From assembly GCA_012861695.1 (NCBI GenBank), contig JAAOOA010000060.1, positions 5,988,683 to 6,052,682 of the forward strand: 64,000 nt of DNA. The letters are read 5' to 3'. Positions within the stretch are counted from its first letter, which is position 1. Each line of letters begins with the position of its first letter. Source of the DNA: Trematomus loennbergii (lineage: Eukaryota; Chordata; Actinopteri; Perciformes; Nototheniidae). Of the stretch, positions 33,609 to 46,053 are shown in pieces. The notes under the pieces are model-generated. The model searched no databases. It was not told where the DNA came from and saw nothing but the letters and a program-made list of their open reading frames with translations. The position numbers and the translations under genes are program-made.

Positions 33609-33999
33609 TGTTAGGGCTGGGTCAAAAGTTCAGGACCTACAATGGCAGAGACCAGATGGATGCAGTCTTTTAACAAAGTTTAATAAAGGAAAAAAGGAGT
33701 AACTAAAAAACAATCCACAAAATGAAGGTGGATCTAGTTCACGCTGATGGCGGCGGCAGGACTCTGGCTGGCTCGAGCAGACACTGGAAAAACAGAGGAA
33801 AAAACAAGGTTACTCTTCAACAAAAACAGCAAGAGAAAATCACACTAAACTAGGATACTACAACGTTCAGCTCTACCGAGTGAGACGGAATTATCTGGCA
33901 CTGGAGTGTGAACATGACCAGGGTTTTATGGAGGAGTTGATTAGATGAGTACAGGTGCTCCTCATTGTGAACCAGCTGCGCCTTCTAACGATCACCACA
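33609..33999 (-). repeat. Gypsy 3' LTR
   Basis: Read on the minus strand, it runs from a TGTGGTGATCG start at 33,999 to CCAGCCCTAACA at 33,609 (TG...CA, about 390 bp). The first ~134 bases on the plus strand equal the 5' LTR remnant at 46,054-46,188 with about two differences. The 33,999 boundary is inferred from the TG and from a pyrimidine/purine change, not from a second full copy. Confidence 0.65.
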
Positions 34000-34510
34000 C
34001 TGCACAGGAGAGAGAGAGAGAAGACAGAGGGAGGAGGAGAAAGCGGTTAGGTATGGGTAAAGGGCGTAGGAGGCCAGCTGCAGCACGTGAGAGGATTTAC
34101 TGCGGGCACAGACAGAGCAGGCAGAGACAAAAGCCCTGAGGCCACCAAAACTTCTGCTGGATTAGGGTCAAAGTTCTGTGAAAACCTGGGTGACAGGCAA
34201 CTTTAGAAGAGTGCCCCCACTGGAGCACTGGAGATCTCACGGAGGAAGATACGAACAGCCGATCGGGAGGACAGGCCGCTGGGCCAGGATGTTCCTGGAG
34301 GGCCTCCTGAACGGTCTGCTCGATCTCCCACCTGGCCGCTCCAACCACACAGGAGGTAGGGATGATGGTCTCAACGGAGCTCTCTTCAACAGGGGCTGAA
34401 AACTGGCGGGAGAGAGCATCTGGCTTGGTGTTCTTTGATCCAGGGCGGTAAGTCAGAGTGAAATTGAACCTTCCAAGGAACAGTTTCCACCGAGCCTGAC
34501 GGGAGTTCAA
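34000..34510 (-). pseudogene. Gypsy RNase H end and integrase zinc-binding region
   Basis: The minus-strand frame 34,097-34,510 begins with [20 protein letters not shown] then [12 protein letters not shown], the RNase H end of gypsy pol, and continues to the integrase HHCC domain (CHPGFHRTL ... KFWWP). The Cys pair (CSVCARSK) is one frame over at about 34,080-34,120. At about 34,030 the frame meets LTR-side sequence, so the catalytic core of integrase is deleted. Confidence 0.8.
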
Positions 34511-35750
<1,240 letters not shown>

Positions 35751-36180
35751 TAAGGGCGAAGCAAGATGTAGTCTGTGCCCCACTGGGTCGCCGCGTACAA
35801 GAAGCACAACCACACCTGCTCAGATAATAACCCATGCCTATTGCGCCATGCGAATGGCGTCCCTGGAATATATCATAACATGAATATTTACCATGAGAGG
35901 ACGAAGGCTGGGAATAATACATACCCGTCCGCTGTGAGAAAGTAGAGACGAAAGTCACACTTTGCCCAGTGACAGAAAGGAGGGGAATAGCAGCTCTCTG
36001 CGTGCAGACAGGCAGAAGAGCGCACAGCTGGGTCCCCAACATCACTCACTCTGACAAGACATTCCGTACGAAAAGTGTCAGGGGAAAAAAGGGGGACGTC
36101 CCTCTCGTAAGAGGGAAAAACAGGCCATTCTCCGTGTGCCGAGGCAGGAGAGAGGCGCACAGCTGGATCCCTGACGTCAC

Positions 36181-36650
36181 TCACTCTGACAGGACACTCA
36201 GCACAGGGTGTGTCAAAGAGGAATGGGACACATCCCTCAAATAAAATTGAATAAATGAACAGGGGGAAGACCAAGATGCAGCAATGCAAATGTCTTCCAC
36301 TGACATTCCTCCGTGCAAAGCCGTGGAGGAGGAAATTCCTCTGGTGGAATGCGCATTAATGTTCTCCGGAGGATCCATCCCAGAGGAGACATATGCCTGT
36401 GACACAGCCTCACACAGCCAGTGTGACAGCCGCTGTGCAGACAGAGGCTGCCCGATCGAGCGCTCTCTGTAGTGCACAAACAGGCGCTGAGAACGGCGCA
36501 AGGCAGCTGTGTGTGCTACATAGCAGGACAGCGCGCGCACAGGACAGAGGAGATGAGACGTGGCTTCTTCCTCCGACCTGTGAGGAGGGGGAAAGAAGCC
36601 ATCCAGGTTGATCACCCTCGACCTAAAAGAGCTTGTGATGACCTTTGGCA
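36181..36650 (-). pseudogene. DIRS tyrosine recombinase, C-terminal catalytic half
   Basis: The minus-strand frame begins MPKVITSSFRSRVINLDGFF and LLCPVRALSCYV, then carries HSTRG (the H-x-x-R of tyrosine recombinases), AASWSSPCSFIQFYLRDV (the nucleophilic Tyr in QFYLRD) and a tail. The expected upstream neighbour, ending RPNPAL, is found 5.6 kb away at 42,299, so the gene is cut by copy B. Once rejoined in thought, the frame would still be off by one base, consistent with loss of one A in an A-run next to the TA site. Confidence 0.85.
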
Positions 36651-37369
36651 TACAGATGGAGCCTCTTATTTTGGACCCCAGCATACAGCTTCCTGCCTAC
36701 TTCCAGCCAGTTACCAGCCTAAGACCTGCCAAAGACCAGTATTCAGAAATGTTAGGCCCAACCCACTATTCTCCAATTTCAGGGTTTAACCAGGAGATGG
36801 CGCTATATATTAAATAACTAAGACTTAGTTTTTCACAATAGTCGTTTTAGATATTATATAAAAAACTAAAGTTAAAATCTTGTTTTTAATGCCCCAAGAG
36901 CAATAACATCTTGTCACAAGCTTTTTGGAAGAAAAAGACTGACCCAAGAGACCTGTAGTTGACTAATTACAGGCCTCAATAAAGTTCTGCCATTGGTTGT
37001 GAAAAACAACGGTGGACATAGTGGAAAGTGAAATTGACATTGTCGAATTTAATAAAAATACAAAATAATGTATCTGTGTACGTGTTTTACTATGTGATCT
37101 GCACTTATCAAACATCTAATTAAAGAATGGTAGCTGTACCTCTCAAACAACCTAAACTAGTTATACATGTTTATTTTAAATAAAGTCTTTATGACTCGGA
37201 ATATGAATAATATGGGTCCGTTACAGTTTGTTTTCATCTGATTTCAAATAAACAAAGTCTTACGACGCTGAAGTTGGCTTCCGATTCAGAGCTTCCGATT
37301 CGGCAGTTAAGGGGAAAGTTAAGGGACATTTAATTTACAGCGCTGAGCGAACAATCCTCCGTGTTTGAA

Positions 37370-37735
37370 CCTCTTAAATCGCTGCATAGCCGATTCATTT
37401 GGACTGGATTATCCCAGAGAGTCTAAAGATTCTTTATAACACAGTTTGAGATTTGTGAAACATTAATTCTATTGTGAAAATACAAAAAACCGAAGATTTT
37501 GCTGCTTTTTCTACATCTAGACCACATTAGACCAGGTCCTGATCTAAAACCACTATACCTAGACTCATCAAATCTGGACTGGATTATCCCAGAGGGTCTA
37601 AACATTCTTTATAACACAGTTTTAGATTTGTGAAACCTTAATTCTGTTTGTGAAAATTTAAAAAAATGGAGATTTCAGTGCTTTTTTCGCATCTAGACCA
37701 CATAAGACCAGGTCCTGATCTAAAAATCTAAAAAT
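37370..37735 (-). repeat. ~174-bp tandem repeat block, locus 2, inverted
   Basis: Two units on the minus strand, each with GGATAATCCAGTCC, an AAACCACTATACCTAGACTC stretch (plus-strand view) and the TTTTCACAAATAGAATTAAG core. The left border (GAACAATCCTCCGTGTTTGA, from 37,349) is the same edge seen inverted at 13,130-13,165. This block and the one at 39,121 face each other within copy B. Confidence 0.8.
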
Positions 37736-38841
37736 GTTTGGTTTTTGTGACCAGTTGGACTCATTAAGGCCATTGTTTCCCTTCATAAGTGCAACTACGG
37801 AAGTGGATTGGAGTCTTTCAGAGCCTGTCACAGTTCCAGATCATACCAGTGTAAAGCTATATGTAGTATTTGTATTAGTAATCATAGTTTTTCTATGTCA
37901 AAAAAAGTATAAACAGCATGCAACAATATCAAAACTTGCTAAACATGCTCACTTTATTATATTTGTGTCGCAAAGGTCATGCCACAGTCTGATAAGCATA
38001 ACTTGTTTAAGAATTCAAAATGCAGCCCCCACTTCAATCCATAAAGCATTCCAAATATATATATCATGTGCAGTGCTCATTAGTAGCCGTCATCCCATGC
38101 AGTTTAAATATACTGGGACCACAGCAAGGCAGCCTTACACTGGTGAGTACATGTGAAAGGATTTCAGGAGCCTTTTGCTTCATTTACATTATTTTAGTGG
38201 TTTGAGTAAGAGTACTTTTTAGAAATTCTAACAATGTATTTTTGAAAATGTATGAAACTAAAAAAAGTCTCCACACCTGTTAAGTAACAAACTAACTTTC
38301 TACAAATAAATTCAAGATGTTTTTTAAGATAGACTACATACATGTTCTGAAGCCACTGTGGCCTCAGGATGCTTCCGACACAACATTCAATAGCTTTAGC
38401 CAACGAGCTGCTGGGTCAGGTGAGGCTGCAGCAGCTCTGTGCCCTGATGTGAGCTACATCATCTGTCTTTTGGAGTATGTGGTGTTCTAAGGCTCTGTGC
38501 CTGTTAGCATGTTAGCCTAGCTCCTGCTGGGTGACAGACCCTGCAGTTTGTGATGGACTCTTACCGCTGATGCACTGGCAGAAAGAACATAATTGCGAGG
38601 CCTGGTCTCCTGAAAAGCAGGTGCAGCCTACAAACAAGAGCAGGGAGGAGGAGACACATGTTGGCACAGTCATGCATTACAATCATAAAGCAGAACAACA
38701 AAAACAGTTAGCAAAAAGCAAAGCTGGATCATTTATTAATTGCTGTTAAAGCATAAACAGTTAGAATGCTTTAGTAAGTTTTGCTTTAACTTGAATAAAA
38801 TGATCCTGTGAGGATAATAAGTTAATTTGAAGCAGACTCGG

Positions 38842-39117
38842 TGTCAGGGTTGGGGAAAATAGGACCCAAATGCAGTAAAAGGACTAAAAGGTCAGGTAAC
38901 AAAAAGCGAGCTTTATTTCCCAAAGCTGAATGACAAAAGAAAACAAGGAACAACTTAACATACCAAAACCGGGGGAGTACGAGGAAGGATCAGGACAAAA
39001 AACCTCAGTAACAAACATGGAGCGTGACAGGTAGCATGGACAAGAGCAAAGAGACTAACAGGTATCATAGACGAGAAACGACGACGAACAGACATGGAGC
39101 ACAGGGGAAGACAAGAC
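38842..39117 (-). repeat. Gypsy-type solo LTR fragment inside copy B
   Basis: Starts TGTCAGGGTTGGGG on the plus strand, whose minus-strand reading ends CCCAACCCTGACA after a CTGCATTTGGGTCC box. The same box occurs in the non-autonomous gypsy LTRs at 53.6 and 56.9 kb. The minus strand has AATAAA at 38,912-38,917. The upstream LTR boundary is not resolved. The end at 39,117 is the point where satellite sequence begins. Confidence 0.55.
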
Positions 39118-39120
39118 AAT

Positions 39121-39455
39121 GCGAAAAAAGCACTGAAATCTCACTTTTTGTATTTTCACAAATAGAATAAAGGTTTCACAAATCTAAAACTGTGTTATAA
39201 AGAATGGTTAGACCCTCTGGGATAATCCAGTCCAGATTTGATGAGTCTAGGTCTAATGGTTTTAGATCAGGACCTGGTTTTATGTGGTCTAGATGCGAAA
39301 AAAGCACTGAAATCTCCCTTTTTTAAATTTTCACAAATAGAATTAAGGTTTCACAAATCTAAAACTGTGTTATAAAGAATGTTTAGACCCTCTGGGATAA
39401 TCCAGTCCAGATTTGATGAGTCTAGGTATAGTGGTTTTAGATCAGGACCTTAAAT
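39121..39455 (+). repeat. ~174-bp tandem repeat block, locus 3
   Basis: Two units with a period of 175 bases (TTTTCACAAATAGAAT at 39,153 and 39,328), same orientation as locus 1 and opposite to locus 2. Units carry GGGATAATCCAGTCC and GATGAGTCTAGG. The block begins with GCGAAAAAAGCACTG and ends at GATCAGGACC. Confidence 0.8.
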
Positions 39456-39473
39456 TAAATGTATTCTGTAGAG

Positions 39474-39600
39474 AAATGTAAACGTTCACCATCCCCACCC
39501 GCCTACTGTATGTTGCTTTTTGATATGTAAATGAGTAACTACCCCCCTCTGAGTGAATACCTGTTTTACCTGTCCGGGCTAAGCCTGGTGCTCTGATGTC
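39474..39600. repeat. Module shared in reverse with copy A; cytosine runs follow
   Basis: 39,474-39,570 (GTAAACGTTCACCATCCCCA and following) is the reverse complement of 28,257-28,370 in copy A. Farther right two C-runs of 12-14 bases occur (about 39,757-39,770 and 39,829-39,841). It shows that copies A and B share interior modules in opposite orientations, as expected for foldback-type arms. Confidence 0.65.
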
Positions 39601-42298
39601 ATCACCCTCGCACATTGGTCATATGTTTACAAAAAACCATGTTAACACTTTCTCGTTCTTAATATATGCTATATTTATGGTCGATATGTGTTGAATTTAC
39701 TTTAAAATAGCAGATCACTGTGATTCACTTCTCCGCGGCTCCTCCGTGCAGAGAGCCCCCCCCCCCCGTTGACCATTCACGAGCGTCTAACTCTCTCCCC
39801 CCTCCCCCGTCGCACATTCTAACAGAACCCCCCCCCCCCCCATATCAAATCCCAATTTATTCATATTATTATTATTCATAAGTTATTGTGGCTCAGGTTA
39901 AGATTCCTCAAGTGAGAATCCAAACATAAATAGTCTTGCAATGGTCTTTGACAGAAGAGATGAGCCATTATCTCATGAAATATGCGCCTATTTGAACACA
40001 TTTCAGGAACCGAAATCTGAACTTTGGATAAAGCCATGGATCAAAATTATTGTTTCATTTTGTAGTCATATTAGTATCTAAGGCTTTTACAGAAGGATAT
40101 CTCTTTGTATCACTCCATAAATCAGAAAATACTGTCAACAGCCCTAAAATATCAATTTTCACCATGTTTTTAGGTATGAAATGTTATATAATTCAGGCTA
40201 TATGAACAAACCCTTCTGTAAAAGCCTTCATAATATTGATAGGAATATAACTGGAAGGTTTGGTGTATGTAACTGCTACTGAAGTGGAGATTTCGAACTC
40301 AGAGTAGGAGAAAAAACTCATTTTGAGAAAACGACCTTTAAAGATTGCAGAGTGACGCTAGCTAAACCCTCCTGTTATCTGGATGATAGCTTGCGCATCG
40401 ACGCACTCCGTGAAGGTATTTCATGTTCGGGGTCATTTGTTTTTTGTATAACCTTGCTTTATGCAAGTGACAATTGTTGTCGTCTTCTCTGTGAACGTTT
40501 TTTTCGCCGTTATTTTGCCATTTTCAGATTTAGCTAACCAGGAAGTGCTTTAGCACACCACGTGACGCATCTGAACGAATCACGTAGTCAGAAATTGACA
40601 CCACCCAATGAGATTTCGTTTCTTGGTTTAAGACCCCTTTGCACTTTCACGATTGGTTGCTGATACAAAGGAAATGACCATATTTGGATCCGATGAGATT
40701 GTGCAGGAGACATGGAGCTTTCCAACGATACCTCTGATGACATGGTGCAAACATCGGTCGCGGTACTTTAAGTTACGTTAGAATGCTAACTTTTGGTGAA
40801 TTTAGGAGAAATCTACAGACGAAAATAGACAAAACTATAGTAAAATAAACACTTAAATGTGTATTTTGTACGTTTTCCTTCCAAAAGCCTGAAAGAAAAC
40901 ATGTTATGGAATCAAAATAGCACAACATCTCAAAATTGACCAGTGCAGGAAAAACGATGTTTTTGCCTGCCGTGTCTCGCCTTAAAACAAATGAATAGCG
41001 ACTATATATTATAATAAAATAAACACCGGCTGTTGTTATGCCTGCTGTAACGTTAACTTACTTCGTTCTCCGCTTAAGTAATTATGCCGTTACAATCTTC
41101 ATAGTTGTATTTATCATCTAAATTTGCCGAAACAAGTTTAATATTCTGAAAGCCAAGACTTTGTTTATTTGAAATCAGTAACTGTAACGGTGTAATGTTT
41201 GATAAGTGCATGCAGATCACATAGTAAAACACGTACATTTTAGTGAACCAGACCAGCTGTTTCCGCCGGGTCTTCGCTTCCCGGGCATCACGTTGTTTAC
41301 AAGTGTGTTCAGATGCTAAATAAAAGTTTAGCTTGTACTTTTGATACCCCGCCTCTCGGCCAGTTTACTGTATTTCACATGAGCGATGTCGAACATTGAA
41401 AAGTCCTTATAAAATCTCTGTTATTAGATCAGTACTTTTCTTATATGACTATTGTTGACTTGAACACTGAGAATGTATTTATTAACTTCAGACATTTGAA
41501 ATATTTGAAATCAGATGAAAACAAACTGTAACGGACCCTGCCGTGTTATCTATGATTACTATGCCTTACTGTACATTCATAATTTCAGCCGGAGGTAGGT
41601 GGTAGGCGTTGCGGAGGAGCAGATTGCGAGTGAGGTGCCTGTTCTAAACGAACTATTCCAGCTGTTATAAAGCATTAAATAAAAAGTAAGCAAGGAATAC
41701 AGAATGTTTCGTTACTTTACTTTGTTGAGAATGTGGCCATGTACATGTAATACATGGGATCATTTGCAGCGACTTGGTCATTGTGGGGGAAAATAACACC
41801 CATCCTGATCGTTTCAATGAAGTTGAATACAGAATATTCATATTTGTCAGTGATTTCATGTCAATTCGGCGAACATAAACATCAATGATGATGATTAAAT
41901 TAGGATTAAAAATCGGGAGAGCCGGCTCGTTCGTTTTTTTCGACTAAACAACATTATTTTGTTAAATAACAACATGGTGATGTTTTGTAAATGATTACAT
42001 GTCTTATTTAGCACAGACTATGATCCTATCCATGACATATGGATCTTAATAAAGATCCGCTATACATTAGTACCAGACGTACTGTACAAGACTCCACACA
42101 CATGACTCCAGTGTGGAACTCCACTGCACCCCCTGGTGGATCAATCATCCATTGCAGCTGGCTTCACAATAATTAAATGTATTTATCATGGGGGCGGTAT
42201 CAAGTCAGACAGGGGGCCGGCCGGCCATCACGGAACGTGCACGAACCGATCACGACCCTCGCACTTTAAACTGTCCAAAATAAGACGCTTCATCTGTA

Positions 42299-42701
42299 AA
42301 GCTGGGTTAGGGCGTAAAACAGCTGAACTGCCATCTCCTTGGATCCGGAGGCATGACGGAGCCACAGAGAGAGCAGACAAATCACTCACCCTCTTTGCTG
42401 ATGTTAGAGCCAAAAGTAGTACTACTTTGGCTGATAACATCTTAAGGGGAACCTGATCTAAAGGTTCAAATGGGGCTTTGCTTAGTGCGCGTAACACCAA
42501 AGCCAAATCCCACTGAGGCGCTAGTGCGCGTGACACAGGTCTGAGTCTCCGTACTCCTCGCAGAAAACGTTTCATCAGGGGGTGACTAAACACCGTCCCG
42601 ACCCCGAAACCCACATGACAAGATGATATGGCAGCAGCATACACCTTGATTGTGTTGAAAGCCAAATTCCTGTCCAACAACAGCTGGAGGAATGACAGCA
42701 C
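42299..42701 (-). pseudogene. DIRS tyrosine recombinase, N-terminal half
   Basis: The minus-strand frame has the SAM-like core-binding region (FLQLLLDRNLAFNTIKVYAA, then HPLMKRFLRGVRRLRP) and the first catalytic Arg in LTSAKRVSDLSALSV. It runs to SAVLRPNPAL and then into copy B at 42,298. All four expected catalytic residues (R, H, R, Y) are present across the two halves. The family enzyme recombines a circular DNA intermediate into the genome. Confidence 0.85.
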
Positions 42702-43250
42702 GTGAGGCAGGGGGCACGTAATGGGGTCCAGGCTTTTCTCTACACACCAACGCTGGAACGCTGTCCAGCCCCTCTAAGTGTTCCCGTTCAGGGGCCATGC
42801 CCATAAGTGCTGGCCTATCACAGGGTGACTGTTGATCGCTCCCTCCACCTGCGAGAGAGCGTCCCCGCGCCACGGAATTTCCCACGGTCTGCCTGACAGC
42901 GTACGCTGTAGGCATGGAAACCAGGAAGCGCCCGTGCTCCGGGGCAATTAGGATCACTGACAGTCGCTCCTCCTGCACTCGGTCCAGGAACCGAGGGATC
43001 AGCGGGACTGGTGGGAAGGCGTACAACAGTCCCCTGGGCCATGGTCGATGTGCGAACGCGTCCACCCCCAGGGGGGGGTGGTCCTGCGCTTTCAGGGAGA
43101 ACCAGAGGGCGCATTGCGCGTTCCCGCGTGCGGCGAACAGATCCACCTCTGCTCTCCCGAACCGGCTCCATACCTGGGAGACCAGCTCGGGATGGAGGCT
43201 CCAGTCCCCCTGGCGAGGACCTCCTCTGGACATGAGGTCTGCCCCTCTGT
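42586..43250 (-). pseudogene. DIRS conserved region between RNase H and recombinase
   Basis: The frame encodes MYVPGELNRGADLMSR, then FAARGNAQCALWFSL, DAFAHRPWPRGLLYAFPP and SVILIAPEHGRFL. This block follows RNase H in many DIRS elements and is sometimes annotated as methyltransferase-like; I do not see a clear DPPY motif. The frame differs from the RNase H and recombinase frames on either side. Confidence 0.65.
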
Positions 43251-43770
43251 TCAGCTCGCCGGGAACATACATTGCTCTGATGGAGAGCAAGTGTGCGCGC
43301 GCCAGATCAACAGCGGCCTGGCTGTGTTCAAAAGCTGCGCTGAGCGTACTCCGCCCTGGCGATTGATGTAGGCTGCCGCGGCTTTGTTGTCTGTGCGAAT
43401 CAACACATGCTGATTCCGCAGCAACGGGGCAAAATACTGGATTACTCTCCGTACGGAGAGCAATTCCAGCACGTTTATGTGGAGGGACATTGAGCCGGCC
43501 ACTGTCCCCCCACTGCCTGTGACATACACGTTCCTCCCCACCCTGAGAGAGATGCGTCTGTGAACACCGAGATGTGTGACGTAACTCTGCCCAGGGGCAC
43601 ACCCGCTGACAGGACGTGGGGACTTTTCCAATAGGTTAAGTCTGAACCCACGGAAGGAGGGATGGCCACCATGCGCCTCTTCTGTCGCACGGGGTCGATG
43701 CGCAGGCGAATAAACCACCTCTGGAGTCTCCTCATGTGAAGGAGACCCAGGGGAATCACCACGTGACCAG
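43251..43770 (-). pseudogene. DIRS RNase H domain
   Basis: Motifs in minus-strand order: ISVFTDASLSGWGG (first acid, in the frame of 43,475-44,392), then NVLELLSVRRV (Glu), VLIRTDNKAAAAYINRQGG (Asp), split over two frames with a change near 43,480. The order and spacing fit the RNase H of DIRS pol, which follows the RT directly. Confidence 0.75.
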
Positions 43771-43776
43771 CTGCCA

Positions 43777-44500
43777 TCATGCCAAGCAGCTGCATACGGA
43801 GAGGGCTGTCACCACGCTGCGGGGTGTGACGCGTCGGAGAAGAGCTGTCAGTGCCTCCACTCTCTGCTGTGAGAGTCGCGCTCTCATGCGGGCTGAGTTC
43901 AATTCCACACCTAGGTAAATAATACTCTGGGAGGGAAGAGGGCAGCTCTTCTTCCAGTTTATGATGAAACCCAGCTTTGACAGATGTGATACAAGCTGTA
44001 CCGTCTGTAAAGCAACTTCCTCTCTGGATCGAGCTAGCAATAGCAAGTCGTCCAGGTAAAACAGCACTCTCATCCCTCCTCTGTGAAGCGGCTGCAGCGC
44101 CGTCTCTACACACTTCGAAAAAGTGCGAGGAGCCAGGGAATAACCGAACGGCAGACGGTTGTACTGGTACGGTATTCCCTGGAATGAGAAACGCAGGTAT
44201 TTCCTGTGTTTTGGGATGATGGCTACGTGGAAGTAAGCATCCTTCAGGTCTATCGATGTGAACCAGTCCCCCTGGTGAACACACTCCAGCACCTGTCTGA
44301 TCGTCAGCATGTGAAAAGGCCTTTTCATTATGACCTTGTTGAAAACTGACAGATCGAGGATGGGTCTCATCCCCCTGTCTTTTTCGGGACAAGAAAATAG
44401 CGGGAGTAATACCCCTGATTTTCTTCCCCTTGAGGAACCCTGGAAATAGCCTCTTTCAACAGGAGTTCCCGCAGCTCTGCCTGGAGCGCAAGACACTGTT
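43777..44500 (-). pseudogene. DIRS reverse transcriptase
   Basis: Minus-strand RT with all core motifs: YYSRYFLVPKKTGG (fingers, in the upstream frame), MRPILDLSVFNKVI, WFTSIDLKDAYFHV (catalytic Asp), LPFGYSLAPRTFSK, VLFYLDDLLLLA (YLDD at 44,047-44,058) and LGFIINWKKSCPLPSQ. A frame change sits near 44,385, between the fingers and the palm. Apart from this the domain is well conserved, suggesting a moderately recent element. Confidence 0.85.
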
Positions 44501-45494
44501 CTTGGGATGACAGGAGTGTTTCCTGTATCCCATTGAACTGTGGGGGGGGGGAGGCGAACTGCAGGGTGTACCCTCTGCTGATCAGCCTGCTCATCCATCT
44601 GTCCATCAGACACACGCGCTGCCACTCTGAGAAATTCTCTGAGAGCGGGCGCACATGGTCGAGATGTGTTGTGGTCGTCTTGGCAACGAGCCACGTCAGA
44701 GCCCTTGCCGCCGCTGCCTGTGAGGCAACCCAAGGTGGGCCTGAGCGAAAGGGCTGTGAGGGAGCCTCCACACGCTGCGTTTCACTCTGGCTCTCATCAT
44801 GAGGCGTGTACACGCTCAGGGGATGAATGGAGATGTATGCAGTGTTGACCACATGAGGCGTTATAACGGCGCTCATGGGTTTATTATGACCGTGTGTAGG
44901 AGACGTATCTCGGACAGAGGAATGCCGCGAACTCTGCGGTTTATTAACCGATAGGTTAAAACCAGCAGGTTTCTGCAGCGAGCCCTGCTGCCTACTAATC
45001 AACAGATTGGTGGCAGCTGGCTTAGTTGGCGAACTCTGCAGTTTATTAACCGATAGATTAAAAAGTGCAGGTTTTCGCAACGAACCCTGCTGGCTACTAA
45101 CCGATAGGTTATAGACAGCTGGTTTACACAGAGTGGAGGATATGTGAGAAACACTTGATGATACTGATGACTCAGACAAAAAGTTGGAAAATGAACCCAT
45201 TTTATTTGTCTCACTATCCCCCCCAACACGTCAAAGGCGGCTCTGTTTTTTTGGAGGCTCACGTGGAGCGGATACAGAGCGGGAGTGCCTCCCTCCCCGT
45301 TGGCTCACCGCCGAGAGACCCCTCCGTCTCTGGGGTGGCGGGGGAGCGGAGACGCGGGGCGGAGCCCCTGCCGCCGCCGACGGGCGCTGACGCCGCGGTT
45401 GGTACCTCTCCGCCTGCCGCTGCGGCCGGGTTGGAGAGTTGCAGCGGCTGAAGATTCTGCTCTCCCCGACGGGAGTCTGCTCTTCTAGCGGCAT
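44500..45494 (-). pseudogene. DIRS N-terminal (gag-like) region with an internal peptide repeat
   Basis: Two minus-strand frames. 44,500-45,200 begins with four copies of a 16-18-residue repeat around KPA-x-x-NLSV and QQGSL (about 44,930-45,130) and ends in the pre-RT block WMSRLISRGYTLQFASPPP. 45,231-45,494 is a basic, Pro/Arg-rich stretch (RRQRPSAAAGAPPRVSAPPP) that could be an RNA-binding segment. No zinc knuckle is seen. Assignment as the DIRS N-terminal protein rests on position. The DNA is GC-rich and CpG-rich compared with its surroundings. Confidence 0.6.
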
Positions 45495-45697
45495 CTCGCG
45501 ATCGGCGTGTTTGAGACCCCTGATTTAAATTATCAAGTCACCTCAAGTCAGGAGGCTCAAGTCCAAGTCAAGTCCCGAGTCATTGGTGTTCAAGTCCAAG
45601 TCGAGTCGCAAGTGTTTTGTGATTTTGTCAAGTTGAGTCCAAAGTCATCAAATTAGTGCCTCGAGTCCAAGTCATGTGACTCGAGTCCACACCTCTG
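45495..45697. mobile_element. Fragments of hAT-type ends (GAGACCCCTG; CAGAGGTGTGGACTCGAG)
   Basis: Plus-strand GTTTGAGACCCCTG (about 45,507-45,520) looks like one hAT terminus. From about 45,536 the sequence becomes AAGTC-rich and ends with ACTCGAGTCCACACCTCTG at 45,697, the inverted form of the fish hAT end CAGAGGTGTGGACTCGAG. No partner ends are present, so these are fragments. They lie between the DIRS 5' region and the gypsy gag and may be where the DIRS right terminus was lost. Confidence 0.55.
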
Positions 45698-46050
45698 CTG
45701 AACACTAACACTGAGCACTGATGAAGGAATTGACTGCATGTCCCTGGATTACCTGAATACCTAGCGGGGATGGGAATATGTGGCTCCGGAGACCTGGACT
45801 CAGTGTTGCTGGATGAGCAGACGTGTGAAACGGGAGAAGGAGCTGGAGGGACTGGAACAGGATCTTGGGTAAGCCGGAACGCCACATCTTCCATGCGGCC
45901 GCTCAGCTGAATCATACCCGTCGTGAGTTGCTCAAGTTTTTCATTCAAGCTTCTCAGGACGGACTCGTGCTGACGCATGAGCGCCCCCTGTGAGGACAGG
46001 GCCTGCCTAAAAAATGCAGTCTCTGCCGGGTCATGTTTTGTGGCCAGATA
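45698..46050 (-). pseudogene. Gypsy gag N-terminal part
   Basis: The minus strand encodes MRQHESVLRSLNEKLEQLT, a Pro-rich stretch, then HIPIPARYSGNPGTCSQFLH and QCSVLVF, the start of the capsid region of vertebrate-type gypsy gag (RTL/PNMA relatives). The expected initiator context, ATG followed by GACCCGGCAGA, has lost one G at about 46,030, which shifts the start out of frame. The frame ends at the hAT fragment at 45,697. The rest of gag and protease are missing. Confidence 0.75.
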
Positions 46051-46053
46051 ATT

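Larger units (their letters stand above)
36653..42296. mobile_element. TA-flanked DNA element, copy B (5.64 kb), inserted in the DIRS recombinase
   Basis: The left end is CAGATGGAGCCTCTTATTTT at 36,653 and the right end on the minus strand from 42,296 is CAGATGAAGCGTCTTATTTT. Both are flanked by TA (36,651-36,652 and 42,297-42,298). The recombinase gene continues on either side. Inside are inverted segments (37,020-37,265 against 41,100-41,545), two opposed satellite blocks, a gypsy-type LTR fragment and A-family arms. Only small frames are present, none with transposase motifs. The right ~1.3 kb is shared with copy A. It resembles a foldback element that has collected insertions. Confidence 0.8.

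Noticed and set aside
37734..38156. 140-codon frame in copy B as a transposase
   Set aside because: Starts at a satellite edge, has a hydrophobic stretch but no DDE or zinc-finger motif. Not supportable.
42914..43371. Plus-strand frames of 107-150 codons
   Set aside because: Antisense shadows of the DIRS pol region, which has clear RT/RNase H motifs on the minus strand.
45284..45480. GC-rich CpG stretch as a host promoter
   Set aside because: It coincides with the basic Pro/Arg-rich frame of the DIRS N-terminal region and needs no separate explanation.
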